Source: an uncultured Eubacteriales bacterium (GTDB taxonomy: Bacteria > Bacillota > Clostridia > Oscillospirales > Oscillospiraceae). From it: a stretch of DNA of 6,138 nt. Below, one piece after another: positions 1 through 5,858 of this stretch. The stretch covers positions 1 to 6,138 of the forward strand of contig CAJKNS010000146.1 in assembly GCA_905201305.1 (NCBI GenBank). The letters are read 5' to 3'. The notes beneath the pieces are model-generated. The model had not been told where the DNA came from, did no database searches, and saw only the letters and a list, made by a program, of their open reading frames with translations. Made by a program: the position numbers and the translations under genes. The stretch's first letter is position 1. Every line of letters begins with the position of its first letter.

Positions 1-100
1 ACTGAGCTTTTGCCCCCCAAAGGGCAAAACGAAGGATACGAAGCTTGCGACGACGAAATCCGCAGACGCATTTGTGCGGTGTTGCCTTTATTTTTTCGGT
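1..100. other. Structured region downstream of trpA, no clear gene
   Basis: This stretch beyond the trpA stop holds two inverted repeats. TTTTGCCC (8-15) and GGGCAAAA (22-29) form an 8-bp stem around a 6-nt loop. CCGCA (60-64) and TGCGG (75-79) form a 5-bp stem. Neither is followed by a run of T on either strand, so I do not call an intrinsic terminator, although the 8-29 hairpin is the best candidate for the end of the trpBA transcript. All three plus-strand frames are open over most of it, but there is no start signal or recognisable protein. The block could be a dispersed intergenic repeat; that is inference from its GC-rich, palindromic character. Confidence 0.4.
8..29. repeat. 8-bp inverted repeat (hairpin), possible weak trpBA terminator
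   Basis: TTTTGCCC and GGGCAAAA are perfect complements separated by CCCAAA. Read on the minus strand, the hairpin lies about 70 nt after the trpA stop codon and is followed by GCTCAGT rather than a T run. It may stabilise an mRNA 3' end or assist termination, but it lacks the standard signature of a factor-independent terminator. Confidence 0.4.
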
Positions 101-877
101 TCAGGCTTCCATGACTGCCTGCTTCATGGTCTTTACATAGTCATATACCACCGGCACGCTGTCCCGCCCGTACTGGGCAATGAGCTTCACAATGGCGCTG
201 CCTACGATCACGCCGTCCGCCTTTTTTGCCATTTCCTTTGCCTGCTCAGGGGTGGAAATGCCGAACCCAATGGCGCAGGGAATGTCTCCCGCAGACTTTG
301 CCAGAGCAATGATCTCGGAGATATTGGAGCTGAAGCTGCTGCGGACGCCGGTCACGCCCAGTGAGGACACGCAATAGAGGAAGCCCCTGGCATGCTGGGC
401 AATTGCCTTTGCCCGGTCCTGGGACGTTGGCGCCACCATGGAAATCTGGGTAATTCCATATCGCTCCAGCACGTCCTCAAACTCCTGATGCTCCTCAAAG
501 GGTACATCCGGAAGAATCACGCCGTCTACCCCCGCTTCCCGGCACCGCGCCATATATTTCTCCGCGCCATAGCCATAGACGGAATTGGCATAGCCCATAA
601 ACAGAAACGGAATCTGGATATCCTTTCGAAGCCGGATTACCATGTCAAACAGCTCATCCACCGTCGCACCGCCCTGCAATGCCCGCTGACTTGCCTCCTG
701 AATCACCGTGCCCTCCGCAATGGGATCGGAAAAGGGCACCCCGATTTCGATTAAATCTGCACCTGCCGCCGCCATGGCGCGAATGAGCTTTTCTGTGGTT
801 TCAATATCCGGATCTCCGCCGGTGAGAAACGGAATAAAGGCTTTTCCGCTGCGAAATGCCGCTGTAATCTTATTCAT
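101..877 (-). CDS. trpA: Tryptophan synthase alpha subunit
   Basis: TrpA cleaves indole-3-glycerol phosphate into indole and glyceraldehyde 3-phosphate and passes indole through a tunnel to TrpB in the cytoplasmic alpha2-beta2 complex. The 258-residue product has the usual length and TIM-barrel motifs: PFLTGGDPD (16-24), the signature IEIGVPFSDP (43-52) with catalytic Glu44 (Glu49 in E. coli), LPDVPFEE (122-129), the mobile-loop GVTG (174-177), GFGIS (204-208) and the phosphate-binding GSAIVK (226-231). The second catalytic acid, Asp60 in E. coli, is Glu55 here (IAEG). The start is the ATG at 877-875, preceded by AAGGGGG at 9-nt spacing; a longer upstream reading would lie inside trpB. The gene overlaps the trpB end by 8 nt, so translation is probably coupled. 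It contains no Trp codon. The stop is TGA at 103-101. Confidence 0.97.
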   Translation of the reverse strand: MNKITAAFRSGKAFIPFLTGGDPDIETTEKLIRAMAAAGADLIEIGVPFSDPIAEGTVIQEASQRALQGGATVDELFDMVIRLRKDIQIPFLFMGYANSVYGYGAEKYMARCREAGVDGVILPDVPFEEHQEFEDVLERYGITQISMVAPTSQDRAKAIAQHARGFLYCVSSLGVTGVRSSFSSNISEIIALAKSAGDIPCAIGFGISTPEQAKEMAKKADGVIVGSAIVKLIAQYGRDSVPVVYDYVKTMKQAVMEA

Positions 878-2054
878 AGATTTCAACCCCCTTGTATCTT
901 GCAATGGCAGCCACGTCCTTATCTCCTCTGCCGGAGATGGTAACAACCAGAATCTGATCTCTGCTCATTTCCTTTGCCAGCTTCTTTGCATACGCCACCG
1001 CATGGGCGCTTTCAATGGCAGGAATGATGCCCTCGGTTTTTGCCAGATATTCAAAGGCTTCCACAGCCTCGTCATCGGTCACCGGCACATATTCCGCACG
1101 TCCGGTGGCATGAAGCTCCGCATGCTCCGGTCCGATTCCGGGATAATCCAATCCCGCAGAGATGGAATACACCGGTGCAATCTGACCGTATTTGTCCTGG
1201 CAGAACAGGGACTTCATTCCGTGGAAAATGCCAACCCGACCCGTTGCCACCGTAGCGGCAGTTTCAAAGGTGTCAATCCCCCGTCCTGCCGCCTCACAGC
1301 CGATCAAACGCACCGAGGGCTCCCGGATAAAGTCATAAAACGTTCCAATGGCATTACTGCCGCCGCCCACACAGGCAACCACTGCGTCCGGCAGCCGTCC
1401 TTCCTTCTCTATGCACTGCTCCCGGATTTCCTCACCGATGACCTTCTGGAAATCCCGGACAATCACAGGGAACGGATGAGGTCCCATGCAGGAGCCAATC
1501 ACATAATGGGTGTCGGAAATTCTCGTAACCCACTCCCGCATGGTTTCGTTCACTGCATCCTTTAGCGTTCTGGTGCCGCTCATCACCGGATGGACCTTTG
1601 CGCCCAGCAGCTCCATGCGGAAAACGTTCAATGCCTGACGCTTGGTGTCCTCCTCTCCCATGAACACCTCGCACTCCAGCCCCAACAGCGCTGCGGCAGT
1701 GGCAGTGGCAACGCCGTGCTGTCCCGCTCCCGTCTCTGCAATCACACGGGTTTTGCCCATTTTCTTCGCCAAAAGCACCTGCCCCAGGGCATTGTTGATC
1801 TTGTGGGCGCCGGTATGGTTCAGGTCCTCCCGCTTGAGGTAGATTTTTGCGCCGCCCAGATCCTTCGTCATTTTTTCGGCATAGTAAAGCCCCGAGGGTC
1901 TGCCTGCATATTCCCGGAGCAGGAATTGCAGCTCCCGGTTGAATTCCGGGTCCTCCTTAAAATGGTTGTAAGACTGCTCCAGCTCCTCCAGTGCCGCCAT
2001 CATGGTTTCCGGCGCATACTGTCCGCCAAACTGTCCAAATCGTCCTTTGCTCAT
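870..2054 (-). CDS. trpB: Tryptophan synthase beta subunit (TrpB1 type)
   Basis: TrpB is the pyridoxal-phosphate enzyme that condenses indole with L-serine to give L-tryptophan, working with TrpA. The 394-residue product is the normal length of the TrpB1 class. It shows the N-terminal GRFGQFGGQY (4-13), the PLP-binding HTGAHKIN with Schiff-base Lys85 (E. coli Lys87), catalytic Glu107 in ETGAGQHG (107-114), the phosphate-cradling GGGSN (230-234), Asp303 in GLDYPGIGPEH, and SGRGDKD (374-380), whose Ser374 contacts the cofactor ring. The start ATG (2054-2052) follows a perfect AAAGGAGG at 8-nt spacing. It is the first gene of a trpB-trpA operon controlled by the upstream T-box leader. Its only tryptophan is Trp175. 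The stop TAA lies inside trpA, giving the overlap ATGAATAA. Confidence 0.98.
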   Translation of the reverse strand: MSKGRFGQFGGQYAPETMMAALEELEQSYNHFKEDPEFNRELQFLLREYAGRPSGLYYAEKMTKDLGGAKIYLKREDLNHTGAHKINNALGQVLLAKKMGKTRVIAETGAGQHGVATATAAALLGLECEVFMGEEDTKRQALNVFRMELLGAKVHPVMSGTRTLKDAVNETMREWVTRISDTHYVIGSCMGPHPFPVIVRDFQKVIGEEIREQCIEKEGRLPDAVVACVGGGSNAIGTFYDFIREPSVRLIGCEAAGRGIDTFETAATVATGRVGIFHGMKSLFCQDKYGQIAPVYSISAGLDYPGIGPEHAELHATGRAEYVPVTDDEAVEAFEYLAKTEGIIPAIESAHAVAYAKKLAKEMSRDQILVVTISGRGDKDVAAIARYKGVEIYE

Positions 2055-2077
2055 TATGATTTCCTCCTTTGGGTAAC

Positions 2078-2117
2078 AAAAAAGACCTTTGTCCTAATTT
2101 CTTAGGACAAAAGTCTT
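2078..2117 (-). terminator. T-box-controlled intrinsic terminator of the trpBA leader
   Basis: On the minus strand, 2117-2102 pairs with 2097-2082 over 16 bp with one U-G wobble around a GAAA tetraloop, followed by six U (2083-2078). The 5' arm also supplies CCUAA (2106-2102) and ACUUUUGU (2114-2107), needed for the antiterminator, so the two folds exclude each other. It ends 24 nt before the trpB start and would stop transcription when charged tRNA-Trp is plentiful. Confidence 0.95.
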
Positions 2118-2355
2118 ACACTTCTGCGGTACCACCTAAATTGACGCCAATGCGCCCACCTCTATGCGTACAAACATACGCCGGCAGTGATAACGGACCG
2201 CCAAACCGTTGGGCATTACTAGGAATCTCTCCGTTCTTCCCACCCTCCTGAATCCATTCACACCGGGGCTTATCGCCGCGCTTCCACCGTCCGCGGCTCT
2301 CTATGCGTGTACCTTCGGGGCTACTCTTTTCAGTCGTCAGTTTTGCTTGATATTG
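2078..2355 (-). promoter_or_regulatory. T-box leader, Trp specifier, controlling trpBA
   Basis: This is a full T-box leader. Stem I has the AGUA loop-E motif (2325-2322), the AGAGAG bulge (2302-2297), and a GCCGCG/CGCGGC distal stem (2297-2292 with 2280-2275) capped by the conserved GGUGGAA loop (2288-2282). The specifier loop reads GAA-UGG-A, with UGG, a Trp codon, at 2256-2254, closed below by CUGAA (2333-2329) with UUCAG (2252-2248). GCGUA/UACGC (2181-2177 with 2170-2166) is a likely stem III. The T box AGGUGGUACCGC is at 2137-2126. The antiterminator has helix A1 UUAGG/CCUAA (2139-2135 with 2106-2102), bulge UGGUACC (2134-2128), and an 8-bp helix A2 (2127-2120 with 2114-2107). Uncharged tRNA-Trp should stabilise it and allow trpBA read-through. 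The transcript start is estimated from the promoter. Confidence 0.95.
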
Positions 2356-2361
2356 CCCCAG

Positions 2362-2390
2362 ATTATAGCGCCGGAATTTTCGTTTGTCAA
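2362..2390 (-). promoter_or_regulatory. Sigma-A promoter of trpBA
   Basis: TTGACA (2390-2385) and TATAAT (2367-2362) are both perfect consensus hexamers separated by 17 bp. Transcription should begin near 2355. Just upstream of the -35 box the minus strand carries A tracts (AAAAAA at 2400-2395 and AAAAA at 2409-2404, on that strand) that resemble an UP element. The promoter sits immediately before T-box stem I, as expected. Confidence 0.92.
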
Positions 2391-2450
2391 GTACTTTTTT
2401 GCATTTTTGTGATATCACGTTAAATTGACAAACTTATTTCAAATTCCCTC
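2391..2450. other. AT-rich spacer between divergent -35 boxes
   Basis: These 60 bp separate the two promoters. They contain a perfect 10-bp palindrome GTGATATCAC (2409-2418). TTGACAAAC (2425-2433) is an inverted copy of the sequence at 2382-2390 that includes the trpBA -35 box. The second TTGACA has no -10 hexamer at the right distance on the plus strand. An operator is possible, but both matches are short enough to arise by chance. Confidence 0.4.
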
Positions 2451-2479
2451 TTGACAGTAGGATTCTGCCGGTGTATAAT
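2451..2479 (+). promoter_or_regulatory. Sigma-A promoter of trpEGDC
   Basis: TTGACA (2451-2456) and TATAAT (2474-2479) are perfect consensus hexamers with a 17-bp spacer. The start of transcription should be near A2486, a few bases before T-box stem I. It mirrors the divergent trpBA promoter; the two -35 boxes are 60 bp apart. Confidence 0.93.
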
Positions 2480-2485
2480 CGCCCC

Positions 2486-2777
2486 AACAAATGAAAATGA
2501 AACCGTTGAAGCGGAAGTAAAGGCAGCTGTTGCCCCCTCAGAGAGTCCGGGATGGTGGAATCCGGACGGAACGCAGGCTGTCACAATGGGCCGCCGAGGG
2601 CAATCGGAACCGATTCATAAGAATCCCAGTATGGTTGACGTGTGGGCATACGTCAGTTGCCGGAGATATGTTGGTATCTCGCTAAGGGCACGGGAGCATT
2701 GTATTCCGTGAATCAAGGTGGCACCGCGGGTTTTCCCGTCCTTGACATTTTTATGTCGGGGACGGGATTTTTATTTT
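2486..2777 (+). promoter_or_regulatory. T-box leader, Trp specifier, controlling trpEGDC
   Basis: This is a complete T-box leader. The specifier loop is closed below by GCGG/CCGC (2511-2514 with 2591-2594) and above by GGCAGC/GCUGUC (2522-2527 with 2577-2582). It has AGUA on the 5' side (2516-2519) and UGG, the Trp codon, at 2587-2589 on the 3' side. The AGAGAG bulge (2540-2545) and distal stem UCCGG/CCGGA (2546-2550 with 2562-2566) carry the conserved GGUGGAA loop (2554-2560). Further hairpins include AAUCGG/CCGAUU, UGACGU/ACGUCA and GAGAUA/UAUCUC. The T box is at 2716-2729. The antiterminator has helix A1 UCAAGG/CCUUGA (2713-2718 with 2740-2745), bulge UGGCACC (2719-2725), and helix A2 GCGGG/CCCGU (2726-2730 with 2735-2739). 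Uncharged tRNA-Trp should promote read-through into trpE. The 5' end is estimated. Confidence 0.96.
2734..2777 (+). terminator. T-box-controlled intrinsic terminator of the trpE leader
   Basis: Positions 2734-2748 pair with 2753-2767 as a 15-bp uninterrupted stem, with two U-G wobbles and a UUUU loop, followed by UUUUUAUUUU (2768-2777). The lower seven pairs are GC-rich (CCCGUCC with GGACGGG). The 5' arm overlaps the antiterminator strand 2735-2745, so formation of one structure prevents the other. The trpE start codon follows 21 nt later. Confidence 0.96.
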
Positions 2778-2783
2778 GTCCCC

Positions 2784-2791
2784 AAAGGAGG
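2784..2791 (+). promoter_or_regulatory. Ribosome-binding site fixing the trpE start
   Basis: AAAGGAGG lies 7 nt before the ATG at 2799 and decides the trpE start. The reading frame stays open upstream to a GTG at 2718, but that codon lies inside the T box and the extension would translate the terminator hairpin. Confidence 0.93.
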
Positions 2792-2798
2792 TCCTTGT

Positions 2799-4280
2799 AT
2801 GTATCCATCCTATGACCAGGTTCTGGCGCTGAGCTCTGACTATCGCAGAATTCCCCTGTGCCATGAGCTGTACGCTGACCGCTTTACCCCCATCGAGGTC
2901 ATGCGCACCCTGCGTGCCGCCTCCCGTCACTGCTATCTGCTGGAAAGCGCAGAAAATCAAAGCACCTGGGGGCGCTATTCCTTCCTGGGCTATGCGCCAA
3001 CGCTGGAGGTAACCTGTCAATCCGGCACCGTTCGGCTGGTGCATCATCCTGAAGGCGAACATCCCACAGTGGAAACCCATGGGGTCGAGCATCCCGGTGA
3101 GATCATCCGCCAAATTCTCAAGGATTATAAGAGCCCCAAGCTGGACGGGCTGCCTCCCTTTACCGGTGGATTGGTAGGCTATTTCTCCTACGACTATATC
3201 CAGTATGCCGAGCCCAGTCTGAAAACCGCAGCCCAATCGTCCAGCGATTTTCGGGACATGGATCTCATGCTCTTTGACCGGGTGATCGTATTCGATAACT
3301 ACCGCCAAAAGCTGATTCTAATCGCCGGAATTGATACCGCTGATCCGGCATCCGGCCATGCCGCAGCCCAGCAGGAGCTTTTGGAAATGGAGCAGCTGCT
3401 TACCTCTGGTGCCAAGGCAGTGTTCCGTCCGCTAAAGCTGAAATTCCCCCTGGAGCTATGCTTCTCCAAGGAAAAATATATGGGCATGGTGGAAAAAGCC
3501 CAGCATTATATCCATGAGGGCGATATCTTTCAGGTGGTCCTGTCCAATCCCATGGAAGCTCAGGCAGAGGGCAGTCTGTTTGACGTCTATCGGGTCCTCC
3601 GTACTACCAACCCCTCCCCCTACATGTTCTATTTCTCCAGCGATGATATCGAAGTCTCCGGTGCCTCTCCGGAAACGTTGGCAAAGCTTCAGGACGGTAT
3701 CCTTCACACCTTTCCCCTTGCCGGCACCCGTCCTCGTGGCGCAACGCCGGAAGAAGACACGCGTCTGGAGCAGGAGCTCTTAGCCGACGAAAAGGAAAAG
3801 GCGGAACACAATATGCTGGTGGATCTGGGACGAAACGATTTGGGCAAAATCAGCAAGCTGGGCAGCGTAACGGTGGAAAAATACATGTCCATTGAGCGCT
3901 ATTCCCATGTGATGCACATCGGCTCCACGGTATCAGGAGAGATTGCAGCGGACAAGGACGCCGTGGATGCAGTGGACGCCATTCTCCCTGCCGGCACCCT
4001 GTCCGGTGCCCCAAAGCTCCGTGCCTGCCAGATCATTCAGGAGCTGGAGCAGCGACCACGGGGCATTTATGGTGGTGCCATTGGATATCTGGATTTTACC
4101 GGAAATCTGGATGTGTGCATTTCCATCCGGCTTGCTTATAAGAAAAACGGTGTGGTCTGCGTGCAGTCCGGTGCAGGAATTGTCTATGACAGCGTACCGG
4201 AGACGGAATATCTGGAGTGCAGAAATAAAGCTCGCGCAGTGGTGGCTGCCATTGAGGAAGCGGAAGGAGGCATCCAATGA
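2799..4280 (+). CDS. trpE: Anthranilate synthase component I
   Basis: TrpE converts chorismate and ammonia (delivered by TrpG from glutamine) to anthranilate and pyruvate, the committed step of tryptophan synthesis. The 493-residue product fits the unfused family. The N-terminal regulatory domain has LLES (47-50), the conserved tryptophan-binding element of feedback-inhibited enzymes, and GGLVGYFSYD (123-132). The chorismate-binding domain has FQVVLSN (244-250), NPSPYM (271-276), SGASPE (287-292), PLAGTRPRG (306-314), DEKEKAEHNMLVDLGRND (330-347), AGTLSGAPK (398-406) and QSGAGIVYDS (456-465). The presence of LLES and NPSPYM suggests that allosteric inhibition by tryptophan is kept. The start ATG follows AAAGGAGG. 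TGA overlaps the trpG ATG by 4 nt (ATGA). Its only tryptophan is Trp57. Para-aminobenzoate synthase (PabB) is the main look-alike, but the trp context and T-box settle the call. Confidence 0.98.
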   Translation: MYPSYDQVLALSSDYRRIPLCHELYADRFTPIEVMRTLRAASRHCYLLESAENQSTWGRYSFLGYAPTLEVTCQSGTVRLVHHPEGEHPTVETHGVEHPGEIIRQILKDYKSPKLDGLPPFTGGLVGYFSYDYIQYAEPSLKTAAQSSSDFRDMDLMLFDRVIVFDNYRQKLILIAGIDTADPASGHAAAQQELLEMEQLLTSGAKAVFRPLKLKFPLELCFSKEKYMGMVEKAQHYIHEGDIFQVVLSNPMEAQAEGSLFDVYRVLRTTNPSPYMFYFSSDDIEVSGASPETLAKLQDGILHTFPLAGTRPRGATPEEDTRLEQELLADEKEKAEHNMLVDLGRNDLGKISKLGSVTVEKYMSIERYSHVMHIGSTVSGEIAADKDAVDAVDAILPAGTLSGAPKLRACQIIQELEQRPRGIYGGAIGYLDFTGNLDVCISIRLAYKKNGVVCVQSGAGIVYDSVPETEYLECRNKARAVVAAIEEAEGGIQ

Positions 4281-4855
4281 TTCTGCTCATCGATAATTAC
4301 GACAGCTTTGTCTACAATCTCTATCAGCTCATCGGCTCCTTCCGTCCGGACATTCAGGTGGTGCGGAACCGGGAAATCACGCTGGAAGAAATCCGAACCA
4401 TGAATCCCGAAGCCGTGTTTTTATCTCCGGGTCCCGGACGCCCAGAGGATTCTGGCATCTGCCTGGACGTGATTGCAACGCTCAACAAGCCCATTTTCGG
4501 GGTCTGCCTGGGACATCAGGCGATTTGCCAAACGTTCGGCGGCACCGTCACCTATGCAAAGGAATTGATGCACGGGAAGTCGTCGCTGGTGATTCCGGAT
4601 CCGGCATCCCGGCTGTTTCAGGGGATGGAGCCTTTTACTGCCGCCCGGTATCATTCCCTTGCCGCACCGGAAGCGCTGCTGCCGGACTGCCTGATGGTTT
4701 CCGCTCGCACCGAGGACGGCGAGGTCATGGCGGTTGAGCATACGAAAAAGCCCATTTTCGGGGTGCAGTTCCACCCGGAGTCCATCTTGACGCCCCAGGG
4801 CGGTCAAATCATTCAAAACTTTTTTACAATGATTGGAGGAAATCATCATGATTAA
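4277..4855 (+). CDS. trpG: Anthranilate synthase component II (glutamine amidotransferase)
   Basis: TrpG hydrolyses glutamine and channels ammonia to TrpE. The 192-residue product is a stand-alone class I amidotransferase of normal length, not fused to TrpD. It opens with ILLIDNYDSFVYN (2-14), has the oxyanion-hole SPGPGRPED (50-58), the nucleophile Cys77 in GVCLGHQ (75-81), and His166 and Glu168 in FHPESI (165-170) completing the triad. The ATG lies in the ATGA overlap with trpE and follows GGAAGGAGG at 6-nt spacing. Such enzymes sometimes serve both anthranilate and p-aminobenzoate synthesis as PabA; this cannot be told from sequence alone, though its place between trpE and trpD makes TrpG the primary role. 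There are no Trp codons. Its stop overlaps trpD by 8 nt. Confidence 0.97.
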   Translation: MILLIDNYDSFVYNLYQLIGSFRPDIQVVRNREITLEEIRTMNPEAVFLSPGPGRPEDSGICLDVIATLNKPIFGVCLGHQAICQTFGGTVTYAKELMHGKSSLVIPDPASRLFQGMEPFTAARYHSLAAPEALLPDCLMVSARTEDGEVMAVEHTKKPIFGVQFHPESILTPQGGQIIQNFFTMIGGNHHD

Positions 4856-5858
4856 GGAAGCCATTGCAAAGCTGATGAACAAGGAAAACCTGAGCTATGA
4901 GGAAGCCCGACAGGTGATGGACGAAATTATGGACGGCAAGGTCAGCCCCACCCTGATTTCCTCCTATCTCACCGCACTGTCCATGAAGGGCGAAACCACC
5001 GACGAAATCAGCGGCTCCGCCTATGCCATGCGTGCCCATGCCACCAAGGTTCCCCACGATATGGACGTATTGGAGATCGTAGGCACTGGCGGAGACGGCG
5101 CAAATACCTTTAACATCTCCTCCACCTCCTCCATGGTCATTGCCGCAGGCGGCGTTCCGGTGGCAAAGCACGGCAATCGCGCCGCCTCCTCCAAATCCGG
5201 CGCTGCTGACGTGCTGGAAGCCCTGGGCGTCAACATTTCCCTTCCCCCGGAAAAGTGCCGGGAGCTTCTGGAGGAGGTGGGCATCTGCTTTCTGTTCGCC
5301 CAGACCTATCACAGCGCCATGAAATGTGTGGGTCCCGTTCGGAAGGAGCTTGGAATTCGGACGGTATTCAACATTCTCGGTCCCATTACCAATCCCGCAG
5401 CACCCACCATGGGCGTGATGGGCGTGTATGACCGGAGTCTGCTGGAGCCCTATGCCAAGGTTATGGAGAATCTGGGCATCCGCCGGGGCATGGTGGTCTA
5501 TGGCACCGACAAGCTGGATGAAATCTCCGCCAGCGCGCCCACTGCAATCTGCGAAATTCAAGATGGCAGCACGACGCTCTATGAAATTACCCCGGAGCAG
5601 TTTGGTTATCCCCGCTGCCGGAAGTCCGATCTGGTGGGCGGCACCCCCGAGGAAAACGCCCAGATTACCCGGAACATTCTCCAGGGCAAAGACAGGGGTC
5701 CCAAGCGCAACGCCGTCTGCCTGAACGCCGGTGCCGCGCTATATATTGCAGGCAGCGCAAAGAACCTGGAGGAGGGCGTTCGTCTGGCAGAATATCTCAT
5801 TGACAGCGGAAAAGCCTATGAAAAGCTCCAGGAATTTGTGGAGGCGAGCAACCGGTGA
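4848..5858 (+). CDS. trpD: Anthranilate phosphoribosyltransferase
   Basis: TrpD transfers the phosphoribosyl group of PRPP to anthranilate, giving N-(5-phosphoribosyl)anthranilate. The 336-residue product is full length. After the helical N-terminal domain it has the PRPP diphosphate loop GTGGDG (79-84), NISS (89-92), the anthranilate and PRPP site KHGNRAASSKSGAAD (107-121), GPITNP (178-183), and the Mg-binding acidic pair Asp224-Glu225 in DKLDE. The start is the ATG at 4848 with GGAGG (4835-4839) upstream. An in-frame TTG at 4833 would overlap that Shine-Dalgarno and is rejected. The gene overlaps trpG by 8 nt (ATGATTAA), the same arrangement as at the trpB-trpA junction. There are no Trp codons. 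Its TGA overlaps the trpC GTG. Confidence 0.98.
   Translation: MIKEAIAKLMNKENLSYEEARQVMDEIMDGKVSPTLISSYLTALSMKGETTDEISGSAYAMRAHATKVPHDMDVLEIVGTGGDGANTFNISSTSSMVIAAGGVPVAKHGNRAASSKSGAADVLEALGVNISLPPEKCRELLEEVGICFLFAQTYHSAMKCVGPVRKELGIRTVFNILGPITNPAAPTMGVMGVYDRSLLEPYAKVMENLGIRRGMVVYGTDKLDEISASAPTAICEIQDGSTTLYEITPEQFGYPRCRKSDLVGGTPEENAQITRNILQGKDRGPKRNAVCLNAGAALYIAGSAKNLEEGVRLAEYLIDSGKAYEKLQEFVEASNR

Noticed and set aside
74..364. Plus-strand open frame overlapping the trpA 3' end
   Set aside because: It is antisense to trpA, lacks a ribosome-binding site and has low-complexity, Cys- and His-rich composition typical of a shadow frame.
878..946. Longer trpA with 23 extra N-terminal residues
   Set aside because: The extra part is inside the trpB C-terminal coding region in another frame; the ATG at 877 has a good ribosome-binding site and gives a family-typical N-terminus.
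2116..2418. 100-codon open frame on the minus strand across the trpBA leader and promoter
   Set aside because: It spans the promoter, T-box stems and T box, all of which are explained as non-coding control elements, and it resembles no protein I know.
2425..2430. Second plus-strand TTGACA as an additional trpE promoter
   Set aside because: No -10-like hexamer lies 16-18 bp downstream.
2491..2520. Nine-codon open frame (MKMKPLKRK) at the 5' end of the trpE leader, as a possible attenuator peptide
   Set aside because: It has no Shine-Dalgarno, no Trp codons, begins only a few bases after the predicted transcript start, and its end forms the conserved AGUA motif of T-box stem I.
2718..2798. 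Upstream GTG start extending trpE by 27 residues
   Set aside because: The codon lies in the T box and the extension translates the terminator hairpin; the ATG at 2799 has a perfect ribosome-binding site.
4824..5561. 245-codon minus-strand open frame opposite trpD
   Set aside because: It is antisense to a clear trpD; its Gly- and His-rich composition is the complement of trpD codons and there is no promoter or ribosome-binding site.
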